Source: an uncultured Oscillibacter sp. (GTDB lineage Bacteria; Bacillota; Clostridia; Oscillospirales; Oscillospiraceae). Taken from it: a stretch of 64,000 nt of DNA. Below are positions 8,212 through 17,644 of this stretch, one piece after another (positions within the stretch are counted from its first letter, which is position 1; every line of letters starts with the position of its first letter). The stretch spans positions 1 through 64,000 of the forward strand of contig CAJTMG010000008.1 in NCBI GenBank assembly GCA_910577405.1, given 5' to 3'. The position numbers and the translations under genes were made by a program. The notes under the pieces are model-generated. The model made no database searches, was not told the origin of the DNA, and was given only the letters and a program-made list of their open reading frames with translations.

Positions 8212-9245
8212 CAAGACGACTGATGGTAGGCGCGGTACCCGTGGGCGGCGGCGCAGCAGTAAGCATTCAGTCTATGTGCAATACAAAGACCGACGATGTG
8301 GCCGCGACAGTGGAGCAGATTAAGACCCTGGAGGCAGCGGGCTGTGAGATTATCCGGGTGGCCATACCAGACCAGGCGGCGGCGGAGGCGGTGGATAAAA
8401 TCAAGGAACAGATTTCCATCCCGCTGGTAGCCGATATTCATTTCAACTACCGGTACGCGTTGGCCTGTGCGGAACGGGGCATCGACGGCATCCGTATCAA
8501 TCCGGGCAACATCGGCGCGGAGGAGAACGTGAAAGCGGTTGCGGACGCCTGCCGGAAGCGGGAGATTCCCATCCGGGTAGGGGTCAACGGCGGTTCGCTG
8601 GAGAAGTCCCTGCGGGAAAAGTACGGCGGCGTTACGGCGGAGGCTCTGGTGGAAAGCGCGCTGGGACAGGTGAAACTCCTGAACAAGTACGATTTTGAAG
8701 ACATCTGCATTTCCGTGAAGTGCTCCGATGTGCCCTTGACCATTGCGGCGTACCGGCTGCTGAGCGAGCGGACCGACTGCCCTCTGCATCTGGGAGTGAC
8801 GGAAGCGGGCACGCCGTCCATGGGAATGATAAAATCGGCTATGGGCATCGGCGGACTGCTGTGCCTGGGTATAGGGGATACCATCCGCGTGACGCTGACT
8901 GCCGACCCGGTGGAGGAGGTCTATGCGGCCCATAAGATCCTCAAGGCGGCTGGTCTGCGGAAGGATGGGGTCAATCTGATTGCCTGTCCCACCTGCGGCC
9001 GGACCCAAATTGATTTGATTCCCATTGCGGAAGAAGTGGAACGGCGGCTTGTCAACTGCCGGAAGAATATTACAGTGGCTGTCATGGGCTGCATCGTCAA
9101 CGGTCCCGGGGAAGCTGCCGCCGCCGACATTGGCATTGCGGGCGGTAAGGGCGAGGGAATGCTGTTCCGGAAAGGGAAAAGCCTGTACAAAGTGCCGGAG
9201 GAGAGTCTTGTGGATGCTCTGATGGCAGAGATTGATAAACTGTAG
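8208..9245 (+). CDS. ispG: 4-hydroxy-3-methylbut-2-en-1-yl diphosphate synthase (flavodoxin)
   Basis: IspG is the iron-sulfur enzyme that converts MEcPP to HMBPP in the MEP pathway. The 345-residue protein begins with the family-typical VGGGAAVSIQSMCNTKTDD, contains VADIHFNYRYAL and RINPGNIG, and ends with the [4Fe-4S]-ligating cysteines in CPTCGRT and GCIVNGPGE. The start ATG overlaps the stop of the acetyltransferase gene (ATGA). With dxr it gives the operon two MEP-pathway steps. Confidence 0.97.
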   Translation: MTRRLMVGAVPVGGGAAVSIQSMCNTKTDDVAATVEQIKTLEAAGCEIIRVAIPDQAAAEAVDKIKEQISIPLVADIHFNYRYALACAERGIDGIRINPGNIGAEENVKAVADACRKREIPIRVGVNGGSLEKSLREKYGGVTAEALVESALGQVKLLNKYDFEDICISVKCSDVPLTIAAYRLLSERTDCPLHLGVTEAGTPSMGMIKSAMGIGGLLCLGIGDTIRVTLTADPVEEVYAAHKILKAAGLRKDGVNLIACPTCGRTQIDLIPIAEEVERRLVNCRKNITVAVMGCIVNGPGEAAAADIGIAGGKGEGMLFRKGKSLYKVPEESLVDALMAEIDKL

Positions 9246-9282
9246 ATCCGGAATTTATACATAAGGAACTGAGGGGGGCAGT

Positions 9283-12200
9283 ATGTCAAGAAATATCCCA
9301 CTATTTGAAATGTTTGCAGCGCTCCAGCTCTCCGGGGAACTGCGCCGGAAACTGGCTGGAGTGCTGCTGACCAGGGTTTCCATCCGGCAGGAGACGCGTT
9401 CAGCCAATCTGGAGATGAAGTCGTCCCAGCCGGTGTCCCAGGAGGAGCTTGACCAGGTGAAGGCCGCGCTTCTGGAGGCTTACGGGCTTGGCTCAGTGGA
9501 AATCCGGATGGACTGTGTCGTGCCGGAGTGCGTCCCGGTAGAGGAAAGCTGGAAGCAGGCCGCGGTTACAGAAAAGCCTGCCAAGAGCGCCCGTATACTG
9601 ATGGGCAGCACCATTCGGGGACGGCCGGTGGAGATGTCGAAGCTGAATCTGAAAATGAGCCTTGCGACGGTAGAGGGCAAGGTTTTTGATTTTGACTGCA
9701 AGGAAACGCGGCGTCCGGGCCTGTGGCGGCTGCACTTTGAAATGACGGATTACACCAGTTCCGTGACCGTGCAGCGGAACGTCACCGAGAAGGAGGCCAG
9801 GGGTCTGGAGAAGTCTATTGAACCCGGTATGTGGCTTCGGGTACAGGGGAAAATGGAGGCCACCTGGGATGGGAAGGACATACAGCTTGTGCCGCAGAAC
9901 ATCAATGTAGTGGAGCACGCCCAGCGGGAGGACAACGCGCCGGAGAAACGGGTGGAGCTGCATCTGCATACCCTAATGAGTAATATGGACGCTCTGACAG
10001 ATACCAGCGCCGTGGTTAAGACAGCTATCCGTTGGGGGCATCCGGCCATTGCCATCACTGACCACGGCTGCGCCCAGTCATTCCCTGCGGCCTGGCACGC
10101 GGCAGGGAAGAAGATCAAGGTCCTCTATGGCGTGGAGGGCTATTTTGTCAACAATCTGGACGACCGGCTGGCAGTTCACGGTTCCGGAGATGGTCCGCTG
10201 AATGGTGAGATCGTCTGCTTTGATTTGGAAACCACCGGGTTGAAGGCTGACCGGGAAGAGATTATCGAGATTGGAGCCGTGGTGCTTCGGAACGGCGAGC
10301 TGGGGGAGGAATTTCAGACCTTTGTAAATCCGGGCCGGCGGCTGTCTCCGGAAACCGTAGGGCTGACCGGAATTACAGACGAGATGCTCAAAGACGCGCC
10401 GCCGCTGAAAGAAGCCTTGGAAGCCTTTCTGGAGTTTGCGGGAGGGCGTCCGCTGGCGGGGCATAACGTGGAATTTGACGTGGGTTTCGTACGGGCGGGC
10501 TGCGAAAAGACGGGCCTGCCTTTTCAGCCTACCTCCATCGACTCCCTGGTGCTGGCCCAGAACCTTCTCCCGGAGCTGCGGCGCTTCAAACTGGATATTG
10601 TGGCGGAGCATCTGTGTCTTCCGCCTTTCAGCCACCACCGGGCCTTGGCGGACGCCGTAACCGTGGCCTATATGCTGCCCCATTTTTGGAAGAAGCTCCA
10701 GGAGCAGGGCGTCGGGCGGATTCAGGAGATCAACGGCGAGATGATGAAGCTGCGTCCCAATGGCGGCATTGCCAACCGCAGTCCCAAGCATATTATTCTG
10801 CTGGCCCGCAATAAGATCGGTCTGAAAAATCTCTATCAGTTGATTTCCGCGTCTAATCTGGATTATTTCAAGAAAAAGCCCCTGATTCCCAAAACTCTGC
10901 TGAATCAGCATCGGGAGGGCATGATTCTCGGTTCCGCCTGTGAAGCGGGGGAGCTGTTCCAGGCGGTAAAGGACGCAAGAAGCTGGGACGAGCTTAAGCG
11001 GATTGCGGATTATTATGATTATCTGGAAATTCAGCCCATCTGCAACAATCTCTTTATGCTGCGGAGGGGAGACGTGCAGTCGGAGGAAGAGCTGCGGGAG
11101 TTCAACCGAGTCATCGTCCGGCTGGGAGAGGAATTGGGCAAGCCTGTCTGCGCAACCGGCGACGTGCATTTTCTGGAACCGGAGGACGAGGTTTACCGGC
11201 ATATTATCCTGGCATCGAAGAAATTCCGGGACGCCAACGCCTCACTGCCTATTTACTTCAAGACCACGGAGGAAATGCTGGAGGAATTCGCCTATCTGGG
11301 GGAGGAAAAGGCATATGAGGTCGTGGTGTCCAATACTCGTTTGGTAGCGGACCAGATAGAATCCTTTGAGCTGCTGCCAAAGGAGCTGTTCCCGCCCCGG
11401 CTGGAGAATTCCCGAGAGGATCTGGAGCGTCTGGTTTGGGAGAAGGTCCACCGGCTCTACGGCGACGACCCGCCAAAGCTGATTGTGGACCGTCTGAATA
11501 TAGAGCTGGGAGGCATTCTGGGCAAATACGACGTGGTTTATATGTCCGCCCAGAAGCTGGTCCAGCGGTCCCTGGAGAACGGCTATCTGGTAGGCTCCCG
11601 GGGTTCAGTGGGTTCGTCTCTGGCGGCTTATATGTCCGGCATCACCGAGGTGAATTCCCTGCCGCCGCACTACCGCTGTCCCAAGTGCAAGAACAGCGAG
11701 TTCATTCAGGACGGCTCTTATGGCTGCGGCGCGGATATGCCGGATAAGGACTGCCCCATCTGCGGCACAAAGTATGAGAAAGATGGTTTTGACATTCCTT
11801 TTGAGACCTTTCTGGGCTTCGGCGGCGGAAAGGTGCCCGATATCGACCTGAATTTCTCCGGCGAGTATCAGGCACGGGCCCACCGTCACGCGATTGAGAT
11901 GTTTGGCGAGACCCAAGTGTTCCGGGCGGGGACCATCGGCACGCTGGCAAAGAAGACTGCGTACGGCTTTGTGAAAAAGTATCTGGACGAAAACGGGATG
12001 ACCGTAGGCAAAGCGGAGGAGAATCGTCTGTCCCTTGGCTGTGTCGGGGCGCGGCGTACCACGGGCCAGCATCCGGGAGGACTGGTGGTGGTGCCGGATA
12101 ACAAGGTGATGGAGGATTTCTGTCCCGTCCAGCACCCGGCCGAGGCGGAGGAGTCCAACGTCATTACTACCCATTTCGATTATCACGCCATGGAAGCCAA

Positions 12201-13272
12201 TCTGCTCAAGCTGGATATGCTGGGACACGATGACCCCACTATGGTCCGTATGATGCAGGATATCACCGGCGTAGACCCCCAGAAAATTCCCTTGGACGAC
12301 CCGGACACGATGTCTATCTTTACTTCCAGCAGAGTTCTGGGCTACGAAAATGATGAGATTCTGGGGCCTACGGGCGCTGTTGCGATTCCGGAATTCAACA
12401 CGCCCTTTACACGGCAGATGCTGGAGGATACACAGCCTAAGGATTTTAATACTTTGGTGCGGCTTTCAGGCTTCTCCCACGGCACCGACGTCTGGAAGGG
12501 CAACGCGCGGGAACTGATCCTCAATGGGACGGCCAGCGTTCTGGAGACGGTAGGTTGCCGGGACGATATCATGCTCTATCTGATTTCCAAGGGTCTGGAC
12601 CCGAAGATGAGCTTCAAGATTATGGAGTCCGTCCGGAAGGGCAAGGTGAAAAAAGGCGGCTTTGAACCCGGTTGGGAGGAAGCTATGCGGGAGCACGAGG
12701 TGCCTGGATGGTACATCGATTCCCTGGCAAAGATCGGCTACCTCTTCCCGAAGGCCCATGCGGTCGCCTATGTTATGATGGCCTTCCGGATTGCCTGGTA
12801 CAAGGTCCATGAACCGCTGGCCTTTTATGCAACCTTCTTCTCTGTTCGCGCAAAGGCGTTTGACGCGGAATACTGCTGCGGGGGGATTGACAAGGTAAAA
12901 AAGAAAATCCGGGAGATTGAGAAGAATAAGAAGGACGCGACTGCCGTAGAACAGAACCTTCTGACTACACTGGAAGTCTGCTACGAGTTCTACCTGCGGG
13001 GATATCACTTTGAGACAATCGATATCTACCGTTCCGACGCTACCAAGTTTATCATTACGGAAAACGGCCTGCTTCCGCCCTTTATCTCCGTCCACGGCCT
13101 GGGGGAAGCGGCGGCGATGGATACCGTGGAGAAGCGGAAAGGGCAGGAATTTATCTCCATCGAGGAATTCTCCCTGTGCTGCAGCAAGCTCTCCAAGACC
13201 CATATCGACCAGCTTAAAGCCTTGGGCGCGTTCGCGGGTATGGCGGAGACCAGTCAGATGACGCTGTTCTGA
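9283..13272 (+). CDS. polC: DNA polymerase III alpha subunit, PolC type
   Basis: PolC is the replicative polymerase of Gram-positive bacteria with a built-in proofreading exonuclease. Visible parts are an OB-like region (about 100-215), the first PHP motif HLHTLMSNMDA (about 227), a DnaQ-type exonuclease beginning CFDLETTGL (about 310), a four-cysteine zinc site (CPKC and CPIC, near 800-825), the catalytic PDIDLNFS (about 852), FRAGTIGTLA and GQHPGGLVV. At 1329 residues it is about 100 shorter than Bacillus PolC, and the shortening lies in the N-terminal domain before the OB fold. The exonuclease acidic residues are intact. Confidence 0.97.
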   Translation: MSRNIPLFEMFAALQLSGELRRKLAGVLLTRVSIRQETRSANLEMKSSQPVSQEELDQVKAALLEAYGLGSVEIRMDCVVPECVPVEESWKQAAVTEKPAKSARILMGSTIRGRPVEMSKLNLKMSLATVEGKVFDFDCKETRRPGLWRLHFEMTDYTSSVTVQRNVTEKEARGLEKSIEPGMWLRVQGKMEATWDGKDIQLVPQNINVVEHAQREDNAPEKRVELHLHTLMSNMDALTDTSAVVKTAIRWGHPAIAITDHGCAQSFPAAWHAAGKKIKVLYGVEGYFVNNLDDRLAVHGSGDGPLNGEIVCFDLETTGLKADREEIIEIGAVVLRNGELGEEFQTFVNPGRRLSPETVGLTGITDEMLKDAPPLKEALEAFLEFAGGRPLAGHNVEFDVGFVRAGCEKTGLPFQPTSIDSLVLAQNLLPELRRFKLDIVAEHLCLPPFSHHRALADAVTVAYMLPHFWKKLQEQGVGRIQEINGEMMKLRPNGGIANRSPKHIILLARNKIGLKNLYQLISASNLDYFKKKPLIPKTLLNQHREGMILGSACEAGELFQAVKDARSWDELKRIADYYDYLEIQPICNNLFMLRRGDVQSEEELREFNRVIVRLGEELGKPVCATGDVHFLEPEDEVYRHIILASKKFRDANASLPIYFKTTEEMLEEFAYLGEEKAYEVVVSNTRLVADQIESFELLPKELFPPRLENSREDLERLVWEKVHRLYGDDPPKLIVDRLNIELGGILGKYDVVYMSAQKLVQRSLENGYLVGSRGSVGSSLAAYMSGITEVNSLPPHYRCPKCKNSEFIQDGSYGCGADMPDKDCPICGTKYEKDGFDIPFETFLGFGGGKVPDIDLNFSGEYQARAHRHAIEMFGETQVFRAGTIGTLAKKTAYGFVKKYLDENGMTVGKAEENRLSLGCVGARRTTGQHPGGLVVVPDNKVMEDFCPVQHPAEAEESNVITTHFDYHAMEANLLKLDMLGHDDPTMVRMMQDITGVDPQKIPLDDPDTMSIFTSSRVLGYENDEILGPTGAVAIPEFNTPFTRQMLEDTQPKDFNTLVRLSGFSHGTDVWKGNARELILNGTASVLETVGCRDDIMLYLISKGLDPKMSFKIMESVRKGKVKKGGFEPGWEEAMREHEVPGWYIDSLAKIGYLFPKAHAVAYVMMAFRIAWYKVHEPLAFYATFFSVRAKAFDAEYCCGGIDKVKKKIREIEKNKKDATAVEQNLLTTLEVCYEFYLRGYHFETIDIYRSDATKFIITENGLLPPFISVHGLGEAAAMDTVEKRKGQEFISIEEFSLCCSKLSKTHIDQLKALGAFAGMAETSQMTLF

Positions 13273-13727
13273 TGAAGTTCTGGATTTTAACGGCAGTATG
13301 GTCCTTTGGCCTGCTGGGCTTCTGGACGCTCTTCGGGTATAGCATCCAACGACTGCCGCTGCGCTGGACACCTCGGCTTGTGGCGCTGTACCGGCTGAAA
13401 CAATTTGTACGCGCCGGAAAACAGGTTCGGGTGGTTTGCTTTGGAAATCCAGAAGCTGGGGAGGACACAGGGTTTCTCTTTGTATTCGACGCTATGCTCT
13501 GCGGGAAGCTCTGCCTGGAAACCCTTGTGTTCTCCGGTATTACGCCTGCGGGAGCGGTCAGGGCCATGTCGGAGCATCAGGGCCGGACGGCGGAAGCATA
13601 CTGTTATCACCAAGGCCGGGGCCTACAGTTGACTGGAACGCTGTGGCAGGATGGCACGCGGGTCCGCTTAATGGTTCAGAAAATCAAGCTCTCCGGCAGG
13701 GTGAAAGAAATTGATATCCGGACATGA
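13272..13727 (+). CDS. Unknown membrane-anchored small protein following polC
   Basis: I do not recognise this 151-residue protein. Residues 4-24 form one hydrophobic helix, and the rest is a soluble domain with several beta-strand-like stretches and three cysteines. The start shares bases with the polC stop (TGATG), so it is translationally coupled to polC. Codon use is like its neighbours. The ferritin downstream has its own promoter, so this gene ends the operon. Many lineages have rimP or nusA after polC instead. Confidence 0.7.
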   Translation: MKFWILTAVWSFGLLGFWTLFGYSIQRLPLRWTPRLVALYRLKQFVRAGKQVRVVCFGNPEAGEDTGFLFVFDAMLCGKLCLETLVFSGITPAGAVRAMSEHQGRTAEAYCYHQGRGLQLTGTLWQDGTRVRLMVQKIKLSGRVKEIDIRT

Positions 13728-13745
13728 AATTTTCTGTTTTGGCAG

Positions 13746-13774
13746 TAGACTTCTGTTGAAAAAAGGTGTATACT
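13746..13774 (+). promoter_or_regulatory. Promoter of the ferritin gene
   Basis: TAGACT (13746-13751), a 17-base spacer and TATACT (13769-13774) lie 38 bases before the ferritin ATG. The -10 box matches five of six positions and the -35 four of six. No Fur-type palindrome is obvious over it. Confidence 0.5.
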
Positions 13775-13811
13775 TTTGATTACTCTGAAAAAGCGAAAGG
13801 AGAGAATCAAT

Positions 13812-14324
13812 ATGCTTCAGGAAAAAGTCGCCGCACTTCTGAACGACCAGGTCAATAAGGAGTTCTATTCCGCCTATCTGTATCTGGAATTCTCCAATTA
13901 TTTTGAGGCCCGCGGTCTGGACGGTTTCGCCAATTGGTATAAGATTCAGGCCCAGGAGGAGCGGGACCATGCCATGCTTTTCTATCAGTACCTCCATAAT
14001 AACAACGCAAAGGTGACTCTGGAAGCCATCGCCAAGCCGGAAAAGAAGCTGGACAGCGATATGGACGTTCTGAAAGCTGGTCTGGAACACGAGATGTATG
14101 TCACCGGCCTGATTAACGATATCTATGCCGCCGCCCATGAAGCAAAGGACTTCCGCACCATGCAGTTCCTGGACTGGTTTGTGAAGGAGCAGGGCGAGGA
14201 AGAAGTCAACGCCAACGATATGATTTCCAAGATGGAGCTGTTCGGTTCCGATCCCAAGGGTCTGTATATGCTCAACAGCGAATTGGGAAGCCGTACTTAT
14301 AACGCGCCCTCTCTTGTGCTGTAA
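13812..14324 (+). CDS. ftnA: Ferritin (non-haem iron storage)
   Basis: The 170-residue protein is a bacterial ferritin-like four-helix bundle that oxidises and stores iron as a 24-mer. Ferroxidase-centre residues are visible: Glu17, Tyr24, Glu50 and His53 (AQEERDHAM), then Glu in AGLEHEMYVT and the Gln-Gly-Glu-Glu-Glu stretch in KEQGEEEVN. The start at 13812 is chosen for its AAAGGAGAG site; 12 upstream codons in frame are unlikely. It stands alone between its own promoter and a strong terminator, which suggests independent regulation. Confidence 0.95.
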   Translation: MLQEKVAALLNDQVNKEFYSAYLYLEFSNYFEARGLDGFANWYKIQAQEERDHAMLFYQYLHNNNAKVTLEAIAKPEKKLDSDMDVLKAGLEHEMYVTGLINDIYAAAHEAKDFRTMQFLDWFVKEQGEEEVNANDMISKMELFGSDPKGLYMLNSELGSRTYNAPSLVL

Positions 14325-14337
14325 GCCGGACATCAAT

Positions 14338-14386
14338 AAAAAAACAAGCCGTCTGCATTTCTGGTAGCAGGCGGCTTGCTTTTTGC
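14338..14386. terminator. Bidirectional terminator between ferritin and FlK-like thioesterase
   Basis: CAAGCCGTCTGC (14345-14356) pairs with GCAGGCGGCTTG (14367-14378). A T-run follows on the plus strand and a run of seven T follows on the minus strand, so it serves both converging genes. Confidence 0.9.
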
Positions 14387-14785
14387 TTATTTTTCTAATT
14401 TGGCATTACATTTTGTCAGGAACTTTTCGTTTTTGATAATGGCGCGGGTATGAGTTCCTGCGCCGACGGGTCCCTTTTCATCCCATGCGGAGACCTTGAA
14501 CTCCACCATTCTGCCGTTCTCCGACACAGAGACAATTTCCGCTTCTGCCCAGACCGTCATGCCGATGGGAGTGGGCGCGTCGTGGGTGATATCCAGCCGG
14601 GTGCCTACGCTGCCCAATCCTTCCTCAAGGTAGGTCTGGAGCGCAGTCAAAGCCGCGTTTTCCATCATGGCAGCCATAAAAGGCGTACCAAACACCGGCA
14701 GCGCTCCGGAACCAATGGCGGCGGCGGTCAATTCTTCCGTCACAGGCTGTTCCAGACGGCATTTTGTTCCAATCATAATCATCAT
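14387..14785 (-). CDS. FlK-like hotdog thioesterase
   Basis: The 132-residue protein resembles the fluoroacetyl-CoA thioesterase FlK and its many relatives of unknown substrate. It shows VTEELTAAAIGSGALPVFGT, then MAAMMENAA and a late GVGxGxHxR-like stretch (VGAGTHTRAI). The ATG at 14785 has an AAGGGGG site; two further in-frame ATGs follow closely. It lies 10 bases after the polyamine transporter gene potCD on the same strand and is probably co-transcribed with it. There is no known functional link between the two. A role in clearing small acyl-CoAs is inference. Confidence 0.75.
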   Translation of the reverse strand: MMIMIGTKCRLEQPVTEELTAAAIGSGALPVFGTPFMAAMMENAALTALQTYLEEGLGSVGTRLDITHDAPTPIGMTVWAEAEIVSVSENGRMVEFKVSAWDEKGPVGAGTHTRAIIKNEKFLTKCNAKLEK

Positions 14786-14795
14786 AAATTCCCCC

Positions 14796-16793
14796 TTAAA
14801 TACCAAGTTCTGTCCAAAGATCGTTGTACAGCTTCCGCGTCTCCGCAGGCAGAACCAGATAGGCTTCGCACTTGTCCAGGATCTCCTGCGGCACGGCCAT
14901 GATTTCGTAAATTTCCGGGTCCAAAGGTTCTCCATACAGTTCTTCATAGTAGGCCGGATACTGTGCCAGGGCCTCCTCATTGGGGGACGCGTAGCCGATG
15001 AAATCCATATTTGCCAGATTTGCCTCTGTGGAAGCGATGAAATTCATCCAGACTTCCGCTTCCTCCTTATGGGGCGCGTCTTTCAAAACACACATAGCGT
15101 CCATAAACCAGTTGGACCCTTCCTCGGGAATCACAAGGGCCAGGTCTTCGTTATTCTCCAGCATAGAGATATAGTCGCCGGCGTAATAAGCTCCGACAGC
15201 AGCGTTTGCGCCCTCCAGCTTCTGGAAAATCTCGTCCATCACGAAAGACTGATATACCCCCCGGCTCTTGGCGTCCTGCAAGAGCTGGAAAGCCTCCCGC
15301 AGCTCAGCCTCGTCGGTGGTGTTCAGTGAATAGCCCAGTTTCAGCAGAGCAGTGGCCATGGCGTCCCGGGAGTTGCGGAACATCAGCACTTCACCCTGAT
15401 ACCGGCTGTCGAACATTGCGTCCCAGCTTGTGATGGGTTCGTCAACCATGGTCGTGTTATAGATAATGCCGACCGTGCCCCAGGCATAGGGAACTGTATA
15501 TTCATTCTGCGGGTCATAAGGCAGGTTCCGAAAGCGCTCTGAGATCAGGGAGAAATTCGGGATATTGCCATAATCCAGCTTTTCCAGCATATCTTCCTCA
15601 ATCAGTTGGGAAATCATATAGTCAGAGGGAACAATCACATCGTAATCCCCCGCGCCGCTTTTCAGAAGGGAATAGAGGGCTTCGTTGCTCTCGGCTGTCT
15701 GGTAGTTGACGGCAATCCCGGTTTCTTCCTCGAACTGTGTGATAAGCTCCTCGTCGATATACTCGCCCCAACTGCACACGTTTACCACCGGATGGGAATT
15801 GGTGGCGCCGGTAAGCAGAATGATTGCGGTCAGAAATCCAGCCGCCAGGACCCCGGCCCCGCCCCGTTGAATCCATCTTCCCTTCGGGGTAGAGAAAGCC
15901 ATGGCAATCCGTTCCGCGGTACGGCTGCGGCGGGGGGCGTCGGCTCCCATGCGCTCCAGACGGGCCTCCCGGAGGTTGGTGATCACCAGAAGCAGCAGGA
16001 CTGTCACAAAGAGCAGGGTGGAGACAGCGTTGATTTCCGGCGTTACCCGTTTCTTAGTCATGCCATAGATGGTCATAGCCAGGGTAGAGGAAGACGAACC
16101 CGCGGTGAAATAGCTGATAATAAAATCATCTACGCTCATGGTAAAGGCTGTCAGCGCGCCGGAGACGATGCCGGGCTTGATTTCCGGCAGAATCACTTTC
16201 CAGAATGCCTGCATCCAGGTACAGCCCAAGTCCTGAGCGGCGTCCACCAGATTCTTGTCCATCTGCCGCAGCTTTGGGCCTACAGAGAGAATGACGTAGG
16301 GAATATTGAAGGCAACATGGGCAATCAGCAGCGTGCCGAAACCCAAGGTCAGCCGGGAGGGAAGCTCTATAAAATGCTGCACGCCGTTGAACCAGTTGGC
16401 GAAATCACTCCAGAGTCCAAAAAAGGCTACAAAGAACAAGCACATCGCCACACCGGTGACAATATCAGCATTCATCATGGGAATATTGTTCACCGTGTTC
16501 AGAAGATTCCTCTGCCGCCGCCGGAGACTGTAGAACCCGATAGCGGCGAAGGTCCCGGCAAATGTGGCAATCGCCGTGGCAAGCAGGGACACCAACAGGG
16601 TTGTGTAGACGCTCCGGAGGATCAGCCGATTATGCAGCAGCTCCCGGTACCAGTTCAGGGAAAAGCCGGACCAGACGATATTGCTGTTCCCGGCGTTGAA
16701 GGAAAAGATAATCAGCAGAAAAATAGGCGCGTAGAGAAACACGAACACCAAGGCGGTAAACACCCGGCTCAAGGCAGAATTCCGGCGTTTCAC
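14796..16793 (-). CDS. potCD: Fused spermidine/putrescine ABC transporter permease and binding protein (PotC-PotD)
   Basis: The 665-residue protein joins two transporter parts. Residues 1-270 form a PotC-like permease with six membrane helices and the inner-membrane motif AAQDLGCTWMQAFWKVILPE. Residues about 309-330 form an extra helix that re-crosses the membrane. Residues about 335-665 form a PotD-like binding domain (VNVCSWGEYIDEELITQFEE, DVIVPSDYM, VPYAWGTVGIIYN, YAGDYISM). The fusion replaces a separate lipoprotein. It overlaps potB by four bases. Polyamine specificity follows from PotA/B/C/D similarity only. Confidence 0.92.
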   Translation of the reverse strand: MKRRNSALSRVFTALVFVFLYAPIFLLIIFSFNAGNSNIVWSGFSLNWYRELLHNRLILRSVYTTLLVSLLATAIATFAGTFAAIGFYSLRRRQRNLLNTVNNIPMMNADIVTGVAMCLFFVAFFGLWSDFANWFNGVQHFIELPSRLTLGFGTLLIAHVAFNIPYVILSVGPKLRQMDKNLVDAAQDLGCTWMQAFWKVILPEIKPGIVSGALTAFTMSVDDFIISYFTAGSSSSTLAMTIYGMTKKRVTPEINAVSTLLFVTVLLLLVITNLREARLERMGADAPRRSRTAERIAMAFSTPKGRWIQRGGAGVLAAGFLTAIILLTGATNSHPVVNVCSWGEYIDEELITQFEEETGIAVNYQTAESNEALYSLLKSGAGDYDVIVPSDYMISQLIEEDMLEKLDYGNIPNFSLISERFRNLPYDPQNEYTVPYAWGTVGIIYNTTMVDEPITSWDAMFDSRYQGEVLMFRNSRDAMATALLKLGYSLNTTDEAELREAFQLLQDAKSRGVYQSFVMDEIFQKLEGANAAVGAYYAGDYISMLENNEDLALVIPEEGSNWFMDAMCVLKDAPHKEEAEVWMNFIASTEANLANMDFIGYASPNEEALAQYPAYYEELYGEPLDPEIYEIMAVPQEILDKCEAYLVLPAETRKLYNDLWTELGI

Positions 16794-17644
16794 AGCATCA
16801 CCGCCTGTTCCTCGCCCTCACCGAAGCGATTCATGACCACCATACACACGACGACAATCACCATCATAACAAGAGAAATGGCCGCGCCGAGCTGAGGATT
16901 GTACGCGCCGCCCAAAAACTGCTGTTCAATCAGGTCTCCGAGAATCATTTCCGTACCGCCGCCCAGCATCTTACTGATGGCAAACGTGGACACCGACGGC
17001 ACAAAGACCATCGTGATTCCGGACAGCACCCCGGGCAGGCTCAGAGGCAAAATCACCCGCCGGAACACCTGAAAGGCATTGGCCCCCAAATCCCGGGCGG
17101 CTTCAATCAGGGAATTGTCCAGCTTGATGATAACGGAATAGATAGGCAGAATCATAAAGGGCAGGTAGTTGTACACCATACCCAGCACCACCGCGCCCTG
17201 TGTGTTCATCATGGGAAAGAAGCGGTAATCTGTACCAAAAATACCGTTATATAGGCTGATAATCCCGATTTTCTGAAAGAGCTGATTCAAAAGACCGTTA
17301 TTCTCCAGAATGGACATCCAGGAATAGGTCCTCAGAAGAAAGTTAATCCACATCGGCAGCATAATCAGCACCATAGCGGCGCGCTGGAACCGTGGGCCTT
17401 CCTTGCTCATGCAGTAGGAGACGGGGTAGCCAATCAGCAGACAGATCAAGGTAGCAATCAGGGCCAGTTTGAAGGAGCGGTAGAAGACCACGCCATAGGT
17501 ACCCATACTGGCGAAGTTCTCCAGGGTAAAGCTTCCCTCGGCGGTGGTAAAGGCGTAAATGACTACCAGAACGATGGGCGCGACAACAAACAGAGCCATC
17601 CAGATTACGTAGGGGACGGCAAAGCGGGACAGCTTACTTTTCAT
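16790..17644 (-). CDS. potB: Spermidine/putrescine ABC transporter permease PotB
   Basis: The 284-residue protein has six hydrophobic helices and the permease cytoplasmic loop AARDLGANAFQVFRRVILPLS (EAA-type motif) that docks on PotA. The start at 17644 is chosen because GAGGAGG lies just upstream and MKSKLSRFAVPYVIW is a typical N-terminus; it overlaps the end of potA by 11 bases. Downstream it overlaps potCD by four bases. Together with PotA and the fused PotCD it makes a complete importer. Confidence 0.93.
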   Translation of the reverse strand: MKSKLSRFAVPYVIWMALFVVAPIVLVVIYAFTTAEGSFTLENFASMGTYGVVFYRSFKLALIATLICLLIGYPVSYCMSKEGPRFQRAAMVLIMLPMWINFLLRTYSWMSILENNGLLNQLFQKIGIISLYNGIFGTDYRFFPMMNTQGAVVLGMVYNYLPFMILPIYSVIIKLDNSLIEAARDLGANAFQVFRRVILPLSLPGVLSGITMVFVPSVSTFAISKMLGGGTEMILGDLIEQQFLGGAYNPQLGAAISLVMMVIVVVCMVVMNRFGEGEEQAVML

